A DNA stretch of 35,650 bases. Source: Planctomycetaceae bacterium. Lineage in GTDB: Bacteria > Planctomycetota > Planctomycetia > Planctomycetales > Planctomycetaceae. The stretch's first letter is position 1. Each line of letters starts with the position of its first letter. Location of the stretch: positions 1-35,650 of the forward strand of contig WFTL01000162.1 of assembly GCA_015485495.1 (NCBI GenBank), in the 5' to 3' direction. The notes under the pieces were generated by a model. It was not told the origin of the DNA. It worked only from the letters and a program-made list of their open reading frames with translations, and did not search any database. Made by a program: the position numbers and the translations under genes. Below are positions 1-7,450 of the stretch, in pieces.

Positions 1-521
1 ACGGAGCGGGGCCCTCCACTGTCCGATGAAGGGACGGGCTCTGTCCCGTCCGATGTAACCCACCGAGCCACACAACCGGCCCTGTCCGTTATGTCGGAAC
101 ACTGACGGCGGGACGTCATCGAGCCGTACACATCATGCGCCAGGATCGTCGAGGGCTCAACGCCCGTGCGCGCGTTCACGCCGCTCGAAGACGCTGCTGC
201 TGCCGGAACGGCGTCGCTCCGTTCCTGGATCCGGCCTGCTGGCCTGCTGGCCTGCTGGCCTGCGGTCTGGAGCGATCCTGAGATGTCGGCGGAAAAGAAC
301 GGGGATTCCGCGATGTCCTGGCGGATTCCGCGTGTTTCCCTTGCCAAAGACGCCCGGAACTCGTCAGATTACCTGTTGGGGAAGTTTCGAAAAATACCGG
401 GAAGCAATGAATCTGGGTGAGTGGTGCAGGATGCGCCACGGAATGTCACTCGTCCATCGGCGGACCAGGCGGCAGGGAGTGCGGCGGGAACAGAAGGGCC
501 GATGTGACAGAGTTTCGGGTC
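1..521. other. Gene-free left edge of the window
   Basis: No open frame here has a convincing start, composition or recognisable domain. The stretch holds a GC-rich hairpin at 32-51 (7-bp stem, 6-nt loop, no T tract) and an 8-bp tandem repeat at 233-263. It probably contains the 3' flank of a gene left of the window and the leader of the membrane-protein gene starting near 522. Confidence 0.5.
233..263. repeat. Short tandem repeat, 8-bp unit GGCCTGCT, about 3.9 copies
   Basis: Three exact GGCCTGCT units are followed by a seven-base partial unit. The repeat lies in non-coding sequence about 260 bp upstream of the first gene. Perfect units of this kind can change copy number by slippage. No coding frame needs it, and no function can be read from it. 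Confidence 0.85.
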
Positions 522-1934
522 ATGGATATTCCGTTTCTGTACGTCGATGTGGGGCATCCGACGTGGCTGTTTTATGCCGCGCTGCTGATTTGTGCCGTCT
601 TTTTCCGCTTTTCACGGCTGATCAGCGTCCGGAATCTCGACCTGCTGCTCATTCTGGCCATTTCCACGTCTCTGGTTCTCACGGGAACCTGGCCGGAAAG
701 CGCGACAGAACGCACGCAGTCCGTCGCTTCGGAAGCGGTCGGTTCGCTCTCCCGCTATTCCCCGGTGGCCCTGCTGGCGCTCACCGTCCTGCTCGTCATT
801 CGGCTGCTTTTCGATGAAAGCCTGACGCGGCGGCCGCGGCTGGAACAGAACCTGAATCAGCAGGGCCTGACATTCCTGTGTGTGCCGGCCTTCGTGATTC
901 TCATGGTCAGCGTGTTCATGTTCGAACCGCCCGGCGACAACGTGCGGGCGATACAGTCCGGCCGGGCCCTGCTGCAGCGGCAGGCCATCGGTGAATCGGA
1001 AACCGATGAGGAAGACGCTCAGCCCGCTCCCACGGAAACCCTCATTGCCGCCACGGCGTCGGCCGTGGCCGAGCTGTCCGGCGGCGGCGATGATGCGGCC
1101 GCGATTTCGCATTCGCAGCCCGGTCCGATGGAACGGACCATCGCCCAGGTGCTCATTGTGATCCTGCACAGCATCATCGTGGCCGGTTTTCTGTACATCG
1201 GGCGGCATCATTTCAACAGCGTGCAGCTCGGTATTTCCATGTGCTGCCTGTATCTGCTGCTCCCGTGCACAGCCTTCAAGGTGCACGAACTGAGTCATGT
1301 GCTGCCGGCCGCCTGTCTCATCTGGGCATTCGCCTGCTACCGGCGGCCGGCGGTCGCGGGAGTCCTCCTGGGGCTGGCCTGCGGTACTCTGTTTTTCACC
1401 GTCTTTCTGCTGCCGCTGTGGGCGGTGTTCTACGGCCGGCGCGGCAGTCTGCGATTCGGACTGTCTCTGGGAGCCATGGCGGCCCTGGCTCTGTTCACCG
1501 TGGCCATGACGTCGTCATCCACCGATTCGTTCGTCAATCGGATCGTGCACAGTACGAACTGGGCCGCTTTCCAGCTTTTCACCGACCAGGTTCCTGTCAG
1601 TCAGGTGGGAGTCGGCCAGATTTTTCTGCGAATCACACTGGCCGCGGCGTTCGTCGTCATGTTCATCGCGATGATCGTGGTTCCCAGACGCCGCAACCTG
1701 GAAAACCTTCTGGCCAATTCGACTGCCCTGGTCGTGGCCGCTCAGCTCTGGTACCCGGAAGATGTGGGCACCTACGTTCTCTGGTACCTGCCTTTGCTGC
1801 TGCTGGTCATGTTTCGCCCGCGTCTGGACCGTTTCACGCCTCCCGAACTGGATGACGGGCGTCCCGCCACACGTCCGAAAACCACGGAAGCTCGTCCGGC
1901 CGGAACCCTGTCTCGACTGACGCTGTATCACTAG
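522..1934 (+). CDS. Polytopic membrane protein, possibly GT87-like glycosyltransferase
   Basis: A 470-residue protein with about eleven or twelve hydrophobic segments, from near residue 10 to near residue 440. A hydrophilic, Glu/Asp/Ala-rich loop sits at about residues 140-200. The second half has alternating hydrophobic helices and short charged turns (HELSHVLPAAC, then a YRRPAVAGVLLGL stretch), and the end reads WYPEDVGTYVLWYLPLLLL. This resembles polyprenol-phosphate-dependent GT-C/GT87 (DUF2029) transferases. That is a resemblance of architecture, not a proven motif. The ATG at 522 starts a typical membrane protein. A GTG at 504 is an alternative: it has an AGAAGGG-like ribosome site just upstream and would add six residues. 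The gene stands alone on the plus strand, 200 bp before the next gene. Confidence 0.8.
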   Translation: MDIPFLYVDVGHPTWLFYAALLICAVFFRFSRLISVRNLDLLLILAISTSLVLTGTWPESATERTQSVASEAVGSLSRYSPVALLALTVLLVIRLLFDESLTRRPRLEQNLNQQGLTFLCVPAFVILMVSVFMFEPPGDNVRAIQSGRALLQRQAIGESETDEEDAQPAPTETLIAATASAVAELSGGGDDAAAISHSQPGPMERTIAQVLIVILHSIIVAGFLYIGRHHFNSVQLGISMCCLYLLLPCTAFKVHELSHVLPAACLIWAFACYRRPAVAGVLLGLACGTLFFTVFLLPLWAVFYGRRGSLRFGLSLGAMAALALFTVAMTSSSTDSFVNRIVHSTNWAAFQLFTDQVPVSQVGVGQIFLRITLAAAFVVMFIAMIVVPRRRNLENLLANSTALVVAAQLWYPEDVGTYVLWYLPLLLLVMFRPRLDRFTPPELDDGRPATRPKTTEARPAGTLSRLTLYH

Positions 1935-2134
1935 TCGCCACCACCAGTGCCCTCAGAACTGCCGGGCCGGCCGGATCGCCTTGTGCCGACTGTTCCGAAA
2001 CAGTGCTGGCAGAAACGGGCCTTCCACCGGACGTTCCCGAAAACGCAGACGGAATCCACGAACTCCGGGCTGATACGGCCGCCGGGACGGACACGCATCA
2101 CGAATCCCCTTTCGCGCAGCCGCGGATGAGACGG

Positions 2135-2782
2135 ATGAGCACAGAAAACCGCAGCCGAAAGCTTCGACCGTACGCGTGGCCCGCCGCGGTTCTTCTGGTG
2201 ATTCTGCTGACCGCCTGGGCTCGACAGATTCCCGACCGGCGAGACCGCCTTTTGCCTGCTGCTGCCGAACCGGCGGCAGTATCCGAACGGATCGGCAGTC
2301 CTCAGGAAACATCCGCCGGAACGGACAGGGCGCGGTCCCCTGAAGTCACTGCCGAGTTTCCAAAGTTTTCGGACACACGTCTTCCAGGACGGCTCCGACA
2401 GGACCACGATGGCCGTTACGTGTCTCCTGCCGGACTGATCTACGGTCCGGGCGGCCGTGAAGGGCATCGCCTTCAGCACATCTTCAGGCATCTCGATGAC
2501 GACCTGAGCCGACCGATTCACGGCGTGTTCCTGGGCGATCAGGACGATGTTCTTCGCTGGATCGATCAGGCATGGAAGAAAGTCGGCAGCAACAGCCGGG
2601 ATGTGCGTCAGCGGCATCAGAACGGCCGCACGGCCTGGACAGTGCGGATGGACGAAACCATCGGATACGTGGGCGGGCGATCCGGGCAGGCCCGCAATCA
2701 CCCGGACTGCCGTTTCCTGAGAATTGTCGTGGAAGAGGACGGACGCACCGTCGTGACGGCGTATCCGGTGAACTCCTTCTGA
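2135..2782 (+). CDS. Membrane-anchored protein with BECR/EndoU-like C-terminal domain
   Basis: A protein of about 215 residues. Residues about 10-30 form one hydrophobic segment after a basic N terminus, so the rest should be secreted or anchored outside. A disordered Ala/Glu/Pro-rich linker follows. The last 110 residues look like a compact domain: HRLQHIFRHL, then RPIHGVF, WIDQAW, YVGGRSGQ and a final VVTAYPV. The HI..H, HxVF, I(D/E)xAW and TAYP signatures are typical of BECR-fold RNase domains (barnase-EndoU-colicin E5/D-RelE) found at the ends of polymorphic toxins. The assignment is by eye and moderate. Conserved histidines are visible, but the catalytic set is not certain. An ATG at 2126 is an alternative start. 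Neither start has a good ribosome site. Confidence 0.65.
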   Translation: MSTENRSRKLRPYAWPAAVLLVILLTAWARQIPDRRDRLLPAAAEPAAVSERIGSPQETSAGTDRARSPEVTAEFPKFSDTRLPGRLRQDHDGRYVSPAGLIYGPGGREGHRLQHIFRHLDDDLSRPIHGVFLGDQDDVLRWIDQAWKKVGSNSRDVRQRHQNGRTAWTVRMDETIGYVGGRSGQARNHPDCRFLRIVVEEDGRTVVTAYPVNSF

Positions 2783-2833
2783 CAGGGACCGCCGTGCGAG
2801 ACTGTGCAGGTCGTACCGGATACACGCATCACA

Positions 2834-2854
2834 GGCCGGCAGATTCTGCCGGCC
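2834..2854. repeat. 21-nt inverted repeat (10-bp arms, 1-nt centre)
   Basis: GGCCGGCAGA, a central T, then TCTGCCGGCC: a perfect inverted repeat in the 235-bp gap between the BECR-like gene and the acidic-protein gene. As RNA it would form a tight GC hairpin, but no T tract follows, so it is not a classical intrinsic terminator. It could be an operator or an RNA processing structure. The role is unknown. Confidence 0.7.
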
Positions 2855-2870
2855 GGCCGGCCGGGCATCC

Positions 2871-2888
2871 GATCCTGTCGACAGGATC
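2871..2888. promoter_or_regulatory. 18-bp perfect palindrome, candidate operator
   Basis: GATCCTGTCGACAGGATC reads identically on both strands with no spacer, 129 bp upstream of the acidic-protein gene and 16 bp after another inverted repeat. A 9-bp half-site palindrome is rare by chance (of order 0.1 expected in a window this size). It has the form of a binding site for a dimeric regulator. No regulator gene lies beside it. Confidence 0.4.
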
Positions 2889-3017
2889 ACTCAATGAACG
2901 CAAGCGGTTTTCCCGGGGAAACCGATACGGGGAAGGACGGGCTCGCACCGTACCGGCGCGCTCCAGGTACGACATGGGCCGATTTCCCAACTCTCAACCG
3001 GCTAACAGGGTGGCAGC

Positions 3018-3260
3018 ATGTCAGAAGAGATTTCAAGCCAGACGGATGATCAGGACTTCGAAGAAATCAGCAGCGACGAAGTGGATCGCGTCGTGGAGAT
3101 TCTGGATGGCCTGATCGAAAGCGTCGACAGCGACAACATCCGACATTACCTCGAAGAGGCTTCCAGCAACATCTACTATCTCGTTTACGAAGATTCCGAT
3201 CTCGAAGAAGACGCCGAGCCGGCTGCTGAGATCGATGATGCCATGCAGGATGCCGCCTGA
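3018..3260 (+). CDS. Very acidic 80-residue protein, unknown function
   Basis: Of 80 residues, 28 are Asp or Glu and only two are Arg, with no Lys. It has no signal peptide and no membrane segment. The middle (about residues 20-60, VDRVVEILDGLIESV through NIRHYLEEASSNIYYLVYED) is predicted helical. The N-terminal and C-terminal ends look disordered. The ATG at 3018 has a weak AGGG-type site 9 nt upstream, and a strong terminator closes the unit at 3298-3337, which supports a real transcript. The family is not recognised. Small acidic proteins next to nuclease-like genes are often immunity proteins, but this is inference from charge and position only. A general planctomycete housekeeping protein is equally possible. 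Confidence 0.75.
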   Translation: MSEEISSQTDDQDFEEISSDEVDRVVEILDGLIESVDSDNIRHYLEEASSNIYYLVYEDSDLEEDAEPAAEIDDAMQDAA

Positions 3261-3297
3261 CCCCGGCCGGATCCGACCGCATCACACGACCATCTGC

Positions 3298-3337
3298 AGA
3301 CTCAGTGGACCTGCTGCGACCACTGAGTCTTTTTTTT
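3298..3337 (+). terminator. Strong intrinsic terminator
   Basis: AGACTCAGTGG (3298-3308) pairs perfectly with CCACTGAGTCT (3320-3330) around an 11-nt loop, followed by an eight-T run ending at 3337. It lies 37 bp after the stop of the acidic-protein gene and separates it from the converging secreted-protein gene that ends at 3386. Confidence 0.95.
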
Positions 3338-3385
3338 CAGGAGGCGATCGGAACGGCCGGTCCGGCCGCAACGTCCGGATCGGAA

Positions 3386-3952
3386 TCAGTCGGGCCGTTC
3401 GGTTTCCTGTTCCGCATTGCCTCCGAAGGAGGCACGCAGTGCATCGGCCTGAGCGGACACCGTGGCAGCCGGTCCGGTCAGTTTGAGATAAAAGACGCCC
3501 GTGTTGTGCATGAGGATCACTGCCAGCATGCGGGAGTTCGGGACGGGGCGCGTCTGTCGGCGAATGGGAGGGCCGATCGGCTGCTGCCAGGTTCCGCTGA
3601 CATCGACGACCACATATTCGTGATCGCCTGCGCGTCCCTGAGTGACCTTCGAGGTGCGTCCCCGGGCATCGAACTGACCGATCCAGCGCCGGATGTTCGC
3701 GTCCACGGATCCTCCACCACCCGGAAAACTGTAGACGGCCAGTTCCGCAGGCTGCTCATCCCCCTCGACCGGCGGGATCTGAAACGTCCCCAGCCGCATC
3801 CGGCTGGGATGATCCACCTTTTGCCATGCTGCGGGAATGTTCAGTTCCAGTCCCTGGAGTGTCACCGTGGTGGTGTCAGCCGTTTCATCGGCCGAAACCG
3901 ACTGGACCATCAGCGGCAGCACAGACAGAAAAACAAACGCGGAACACTTCAT
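3386..3952 (-). CDS. Secreted protein of unknown function
   Basis: A 188-residue protein with a clear signal peptide (MKCSAFVFLSVLPLMVQSVSA, cleavage near residue 22). The mature part is about 165 residues, likely alpha/beta. It opens with a VTLQGLELNIPAAWQKV strand-turn and contains a GGGGSVDANIRRWIGQF helix, a DHEYVVVDVSGTW strand and a TGVFYLKLTGP strand near the end. This is the pattern of small secreted PsbP/Mog1-like domains in planctomycetes, but no named family is assigned. It may be co-transcribed with the short frame just upstream, whose stop overlaps this ATG by 4 nt. It converges on the terminator at 3298-3337. Confidence 0.8.
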   Translation of the reverse strand: MKCSAFVFLSVLPLMVQSVSADETADTTTVTLQGLELNIPAAWQKVDHPSRMRLGTFQIPPVEGDEQPAELAVYSFPGGGGSVDANIRRWIGQFDARGRTSKVTQGRAGDHEYVVVDVSGTWQQPIGPPIRRQTRPVPNSRMLAVILMHNTGVFYLKLTGPAATVSAQADALRASFGGNAEQETERPD

Positions 3953-4332
3953 CGGATTCTCCCGAAGTTCAGAATCATAAGAGCAGATGTTGCTGCTGCC
4001 ATGATACCGCTTCGGCGTTGCTGCCGCGATGGATCGATTCGGGATACCGAACCGGAGGGTTGTCCGTCGGCCGGGGGGCCGTTCAGTGCCGGGGGAATGA
4101 CTGTCCCGATCCGGCGGGCAGGCAGAAACGAGGCCGCATCCGATCCTGGCCGGCTGGTGTGCAGCCGGCCGCCGGATTCTATTGTCATCAGACCAGAGGG
4201 GCTCCTCACGGTCGGAAGTCGCAGTCGTGCGCGTGGCGATCCCGGTCGAGACGTTTCCTCAGCCGACATGCAGCGACCAGGAGCCGGGCCGGGCAGGCAA
4301 AGCAGCGCCCCGGAGATCAGCACAGAACGCAT
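3949..4332 (-). CDS. Doubtful 127-residue secreted-type protein
   Basis: The frame starts with MRSVLISGALLCLPGPAPG, which could be a short signal peptide, and its TGA overlaps the ATG of the next gene as ATGA, the usual geometry of coupled genes. Against it: the rest is low-complexity Arg/Ser/Pro/Gly sequence with no recognisable fold, there is no ribosome site, and the codon choice is less biased than in neighbouring genes. It may be non-coding. It is listed because the overlap is suggestive and the interval otherwise holds no gene. Confidence 0.25.
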   Translation of the reverse strand: MRSVLISGALLCLPGPAPGRCMSAEETSRPGSPRARLRLPTVRSPSGLMTIESGGRLHTSRPGSDAASFLPARRIGTVIPPALNGPPADGQPSGSVSRIDPSRQQRRSGIMAAATSALMILNFGRIR

Positions 4333-4356
4333 TTCGTGTGAGCAGGGCGAACGACA

Positions 4357-4400
4357 GGCAGCGGAAGCGGGCAGGCCGGATCCAGGAGCGGAGCCACGCC
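4357..4400. repeat. Dispersed intergenic repeat R2, copy 1
   Basis: Positions 4357-4394 match 5119-5156 with one difference in 38, and weaker similarity extends to about 4334-4400 versus 5096-5162. Both copies lie in the same orientation and outside confident genes. The two copies flank the 97-residue unknown gene at 4645-4938. No terminal inverted repeats or target duplications were seen. Confidence 0.8.
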
Positions 4401-4644
4401 TATGCGCGCACTGCCGGGCGGAATCCGTGCGCCTCACAGCGCCTCCTCCCACGGAAAAGCCCCCAGCCTGCACACCCACGCAGCATACACTTCGCGGGAC
4501 GCATCCATGACATGCCGAACAGCCGGCAACGCGTAACCTGCGTCGTTTTCAGGCTGGCCGAAGCGTGGCAAAAGCAGCAACGGCTCGGTCGATCAGTGGC
4601 GACCACAGGCCGGCGGCTGCATCGGCGGGTCAGGTTGCCATACC

Positions 4645-4938
4645 TTACGGCCGCCCCTGACTGCTCTGGACCGCACGGCGCGCGTCCGCTGCCGACCAAA
4701 CGTCTGCGTTGCGCAAAACGAAAACCGGGCCGATGGCCGTCGCGACACGCTCCATCCGGAGGTCGAGTTCGTCGCCCACATGACCGAGCTCATCGAGGAT
4801 CTCGTCCCAGATGATGTCATACATGTTTTCGCCGATGTCGTCGATCCCAACGGCTCCGGTCTCGATCAGGTCACGCGCAGCAGCGCGAGCATCGACACCC
4901 GGTACGACATGGATCGTCATCACCTTGTTCACACTCAT
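4645..4938 (-). CDS. 97-residue cytoplasmic protein of unknown function
   Basis: The translation has balanced, protein-like composition rich in Asp, Val and Ile: MTIHVVPGVDARAAARDL, then IETGAVGIDDIGENMYDI, a helical IIWDEILDELGHVGDELDL region and VATAIGPVFVLRNADVW near the C terminus. No signal peptide or membrane segment. A beta-alpha-beta-like order (strand, helix, helix, strand) is likely. The ATG at 4938 was chosen; a TTG three codons upstream is possible. No family is recognised. It sits alone between non-coding stretches and between the two R2 repeat copies. Confidence 0.7.
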   Translation of the reverse strand: MSVNKVMTIHVVPGVDARAAARDLIETGAVGIDDIGENMYDIIWDEILDELGHVGDELDLRMERVATAIGPVFVLRNADVWSAADARRAVQSSQGRP

Positions 4939-5118
4939 GTCGACCAACCTAACCTGCTTCCAGGAAGTTTCTGCCTGGCACCTGCAGGTCGCCCGTCTGC
5001 GACCTGACGCGCAGGCAGATAATTGTCGCGTGTTCGATTGTAGTTTTCGGTTGTTCGTTCGTCACGCGATTGCCGGCGTGACAGACTTTCTCTGCCTGCA
5101 TGCGCACGGTGAATTCCT

Positions 5119-5162
5119 GGCAGCGGAAGCGGGCAGGCTGGATCCAGGAGCGGAGCGATGCC
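5119..5162. repeat. Dispersed intergenic repeat R2, copy 2
   Basis: Same orientation as copy 1 at 4357-4400. The core (ggcagcggaagcgggcagg, then ggatccaggagcggagc) differs at one position in 38. It lies in the long non-coding stretch right of the 97-residue unknown gene. Confidence 0.8.
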
Positions 5163-5389
5163 GATCCGGCAGTTCGGGCGCTGGCAGGTGATCACACGTG
5201 CAGTCGCCCCAAAACACGCTGCGAATTCCCGGCCCCAGGGGCTTTGTGTCAGTGCCGGCTTCGCCGAGCACAGAGAATGATTCGATGTGATGAAAAGATC
5301 TCTCAGGGAGCCGCGGCGCCACAGAGTTCCGCCGTCCGACGGGCCGGGCCTCTGTGGCCAGGACAGCGCATGGAAGCGGAACGGCGCGA

Positions 5390-5552
5390 GCCGGAGAAAC
5401 GCGACGGCAGAGCAGTCCGGGGGGCCGGACCGAGTCTCGGGCAGGCCATCGGTTTCGTGATTTCCCATGCGGACACGAATCGGTATCGCCGCGCGAGGAT
5501 TGGATCAGTCGAAGCAGGTAACTGACTGATTCATTCCGATGAACGCGGCGGA
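5390..5552 (-). pseudogene. Displaced copy of the prs 3' end and its downstream flank (repeat R1, copy A)
   Basis: These 163 bp match 7288-7450 with two substitutions and two single-base indels (about 97.5 % identity). On the minus strand the first about 45 bases encode the end of PRPP synthase (RRVHRNESVSYL). A one-base insertion destroys the natural stop. The remaining roughly 116 bases match the sequence just downstream of the intact prs. The rest of prs is absent here, so this is a gene-end fragment. Together with copy B it forms a direct repeat around the choloylglycine-hydrolase gene. Confidence 0.9.
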
Positions 5553-5693
5553 AAGGGTGGCCGCTGGTCGCGGTGAGAATGGCGTGACGGTGCCCCGGAG
5601 AACTCGTCTGAGCTGTCCGGACGATCGGCGGCAGGCTGTTTCCGCATCCCGCCGGCACCGGGTAAACCGGTTCATCAGTTGCTGCGTCGAAAG

Positions 5694-6812
5694 CTATCTG
5701 GGAGTGACGTCTTCGATATCCTGAACCTTCTTTTTGTCGAGCGGGCTGATCCGGACCCCGTCTTTCAGGGAGCGGAAATCGATCGCAGCCACATCGACCT
5801 TTCGCACCCGCCGATTGTGCTGCGTGTGGTAGTAGATGACTTTGTTCGAGATGTCGGTTGCAACGGTCCAGATGGTGGAGCTTCGCATTCCCTTTGTGTC
5901 GTGTGCTCCCGATCCTTCCGATGCGCCCAGGGGCACGTTGAAATTGTCCAGAATGCGAAACACTTCACACATCGCGTCCGGCCCATCTTCCACGGCACGG
6001 GCTGTCTGAGTAAACGCAACGGCCCGGATGAATCGAGACGGCGGAGTAAAGTCTCCTGGCAGCCCAATGAGCCCGCTGCCTCCGCCAAGCGGTCTGAAAT
6101 CCAGGTCTTCGATTCGCTTCGCCGGGAGGGCAACCGGAGAGAGGTTGATGTAATTCCGGAGATTCGTCGTATGCCAGTCGTAGTTCGGGGAATTGGTGAT
6201 CACGCCAAGCGGTGCATCGAAGATCCGGATCTTTCCCTGAGTGAACTCCACAACGATCTGGCATCCGGACGAATCTGTGATCATGAGATGGACCGGCGGG
6301 GCGAGTCCGATTGCAGGTTCAGGGACAGGAACAACCTGAATGTCACGCAGAGCGGCGCGTACGTCGGCGACGGAAACGCAGGTTGTCAGCAGGTACTGTG
6401 CAACGTCCAGCGGTCCCAGAGCGCGGTGCGCGCTGGCGGGATCGTACTTTTGGTACTCCGCAAAACCAGGATGGTAGAACACCCCCAGAGTGAGTCCTTT
6501 TTCGTTCAGACCGTCCGTGAGCAGCTCTTTTCGAAGAACATCGATGCCCACGACTCCATACTTCGAGCGCCACGTCATCCCTGGTTTCCCATCCGGCGTA
6601 TGTCCGGTGAAGGCGTGATTGCGGGGGATGATGATCAGCCGACCGTTGAGATCGAACGTCCCCCATTCCAGCGTTCGACCGAACACGATGCTGCCGTCGC
6701 GCGCCGTCAGGGTGATTCCGGTACAGGCGAACAGCAGATTCGGCCCGCCTGCTGATACCAGGAGGCTGACGGCGAGCCATGCCACGATGACACGCCCGGA
6801 TGGTTTGTTCAT
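5694..6812 (-). CDS. Choloylglycine hydrolase / penicillin V acylase family Ntn-hydrolase
   Basis: A 372-residue secreted amidase of the linear-amide C-N hydrolase family (bile-salt hydrolase, penicillin V acylase, acid-ceramidase-like). A signal peptide covers residues 1-29 and ends in LLFA. Cleavage there exposes Cys30, in the expected CTGITL context, as the N-terminal nucleophile. Other family signatures follow: FGRTLEWG (Arg near the active site), MITDSSG, the ITNSPNYDWH motif carrying the conserved Asn, and SRFIRA with the conserved Arg. Length is at the upper end for the family. The true substrate cannot be told; in environmental bacteria it is often an N-acyl amide such as an acyl-homoserine lactone. 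The start at 6812 is set by the signal peptide. The gene lies alone between the two 163-bp R1 repeats. Confidence 0.92.
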   Translation of the reverse strand: MNKPSGRVIVAWLAVSLLVSAGGPNLLFACTGITLTARDGSIVFGRTLEWGTFDLNGRLIIIPRNHAFTGHTPDGKPGMTWRSKYGVVGIDVLRKELLTDGLNEKGLTLGVFYHPGFAEYQKYDPASAHRALGPLDVAQYLLTTCVSVADVRAALRDIQVVPVPEPAIGLAPPVHLMITDSSGCQIVVEFTQGKIRIFDAPLGVITNSPNYDWHTTNLRNYINLSPVALPAKRIEDLDFRPLGGGSGLIGLPGDFTPPSRFIRAVAFTQTARAVEDGPDAMCEVFRILDNFNVPLGASEGSGAHDTKGMRSSTIWTVATDISNKVIYYHTQHNRRVRKVDVAAIDFRSLKDGVRISPLDKKKVQDIEDVTPR

Positions 6813-7403
6813 GACATGGGTTCCTGTGACGGCCAATGGGTGGCCCGGTCGGATGATCAACGACGGTTCCGATTCCGGATGCCGGAGCCTGCCGTTGCTC
6901 CGGCTGTAACGAACTGTTGCGCGGCGCCCCATGCACTGCCTGTCAGGATGTTTCCTGCCAGCGTTTTCCGGCCGGTCCGCCGCCAGGGGAGGTCCTCCGG
7001 GAAACGGAAAACCAATCCTGTCTCGGAACGCACATTGTTGGCTCTCATTTGTGAGATACAAGCGTTCCCTGTTTCAGAATCGCTCAGGCGGGCAGGTGAG
7101 GGCGCAGTGTGCAAAGACTGCGGCCGGCAGGCCGGGTTGAGATGAGCACGTGGCCATCGGCCTGGATACAGCGAGGGACACTGACAAAAGCGAGACTGTC
7201 CGGTTCAGAGGGCGGGAGGAATTCCCGGCATACCGGACATTCCCAGACAGGGCCCCGATGCGACATCTGACGCGTCCAGGGAGGCGCGCCGGAGAAACGC
7301 GACGGCAGAGCAGTCCGGGGGGGCCGGACCGAGTCTCGGGCAGGCCATCGGTTTCGTGATTTCCCATGCGGACACGAATCGGAATCGCCGCGCGAGGATT
7401 GGA
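6813..7403. other. 590-bp non-coding stretch between the hydrolase gene and prs
   Basis: No supported gene. It should carry the promoter of the hydrolase gene (right-to-left reading) and the 3' flank of prs. The part from 7288 onward belongs to repeat R1 copy B. A run of seven G lies near 7317-7323. No T-tract hairpin was found for prs. Confidence 0.6.
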
Positions 7404-7450
7404 TCAGTCGAACAGGTAACTGACCGATTCATTCCGATGAACGCGGCGGA
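7288..7450 (-). repeat. Repeat R1, copy B: native prs 3' end plus flank
   Basis: This is the partner of the copy at 5390-5552. It covers the last about 47 bases of the intact prs, including the stop, and 116 bases downstream of it. Same orientation as copy A. Start-to-start distance is 1,898 bp, so recombination between the copies would remove the hydrolase gene as a 1.9-kb segment and leave prs intact. Confidence 0.9.

Larger units (their letters stand above)
4939..5693. other. 755-bp non-coding stretch with two repeat copies
   Basis: No convincing gene. It contains R2 copy 2 (5119-5162) and a displaced copy of the prs 3' end (5390-5552). Open frames across it carry no recognisable domain and are broken around the repeats. 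No tRNA or structured RNA was recognised. Confidence 0.65.

Noticed and set aside
32-51. GC hairpin at the left edge as an intrinsic terminator
   Set aside because: The stem is perfect, but no T tract follows on either strand.
1989-2004. Hairpin ACTGTT-CCGA-AACAGT after the first membrane-protein gene as a terminator
   Set aside because: Only six base pairs and no following T run.
5062-5658. Minus-strand open frame spanning repeat copy A as a gene
   Set aside because: It is open only because a one-base insertion removes the prs stop. The flanking translation is low-complexity and no start signal is present.
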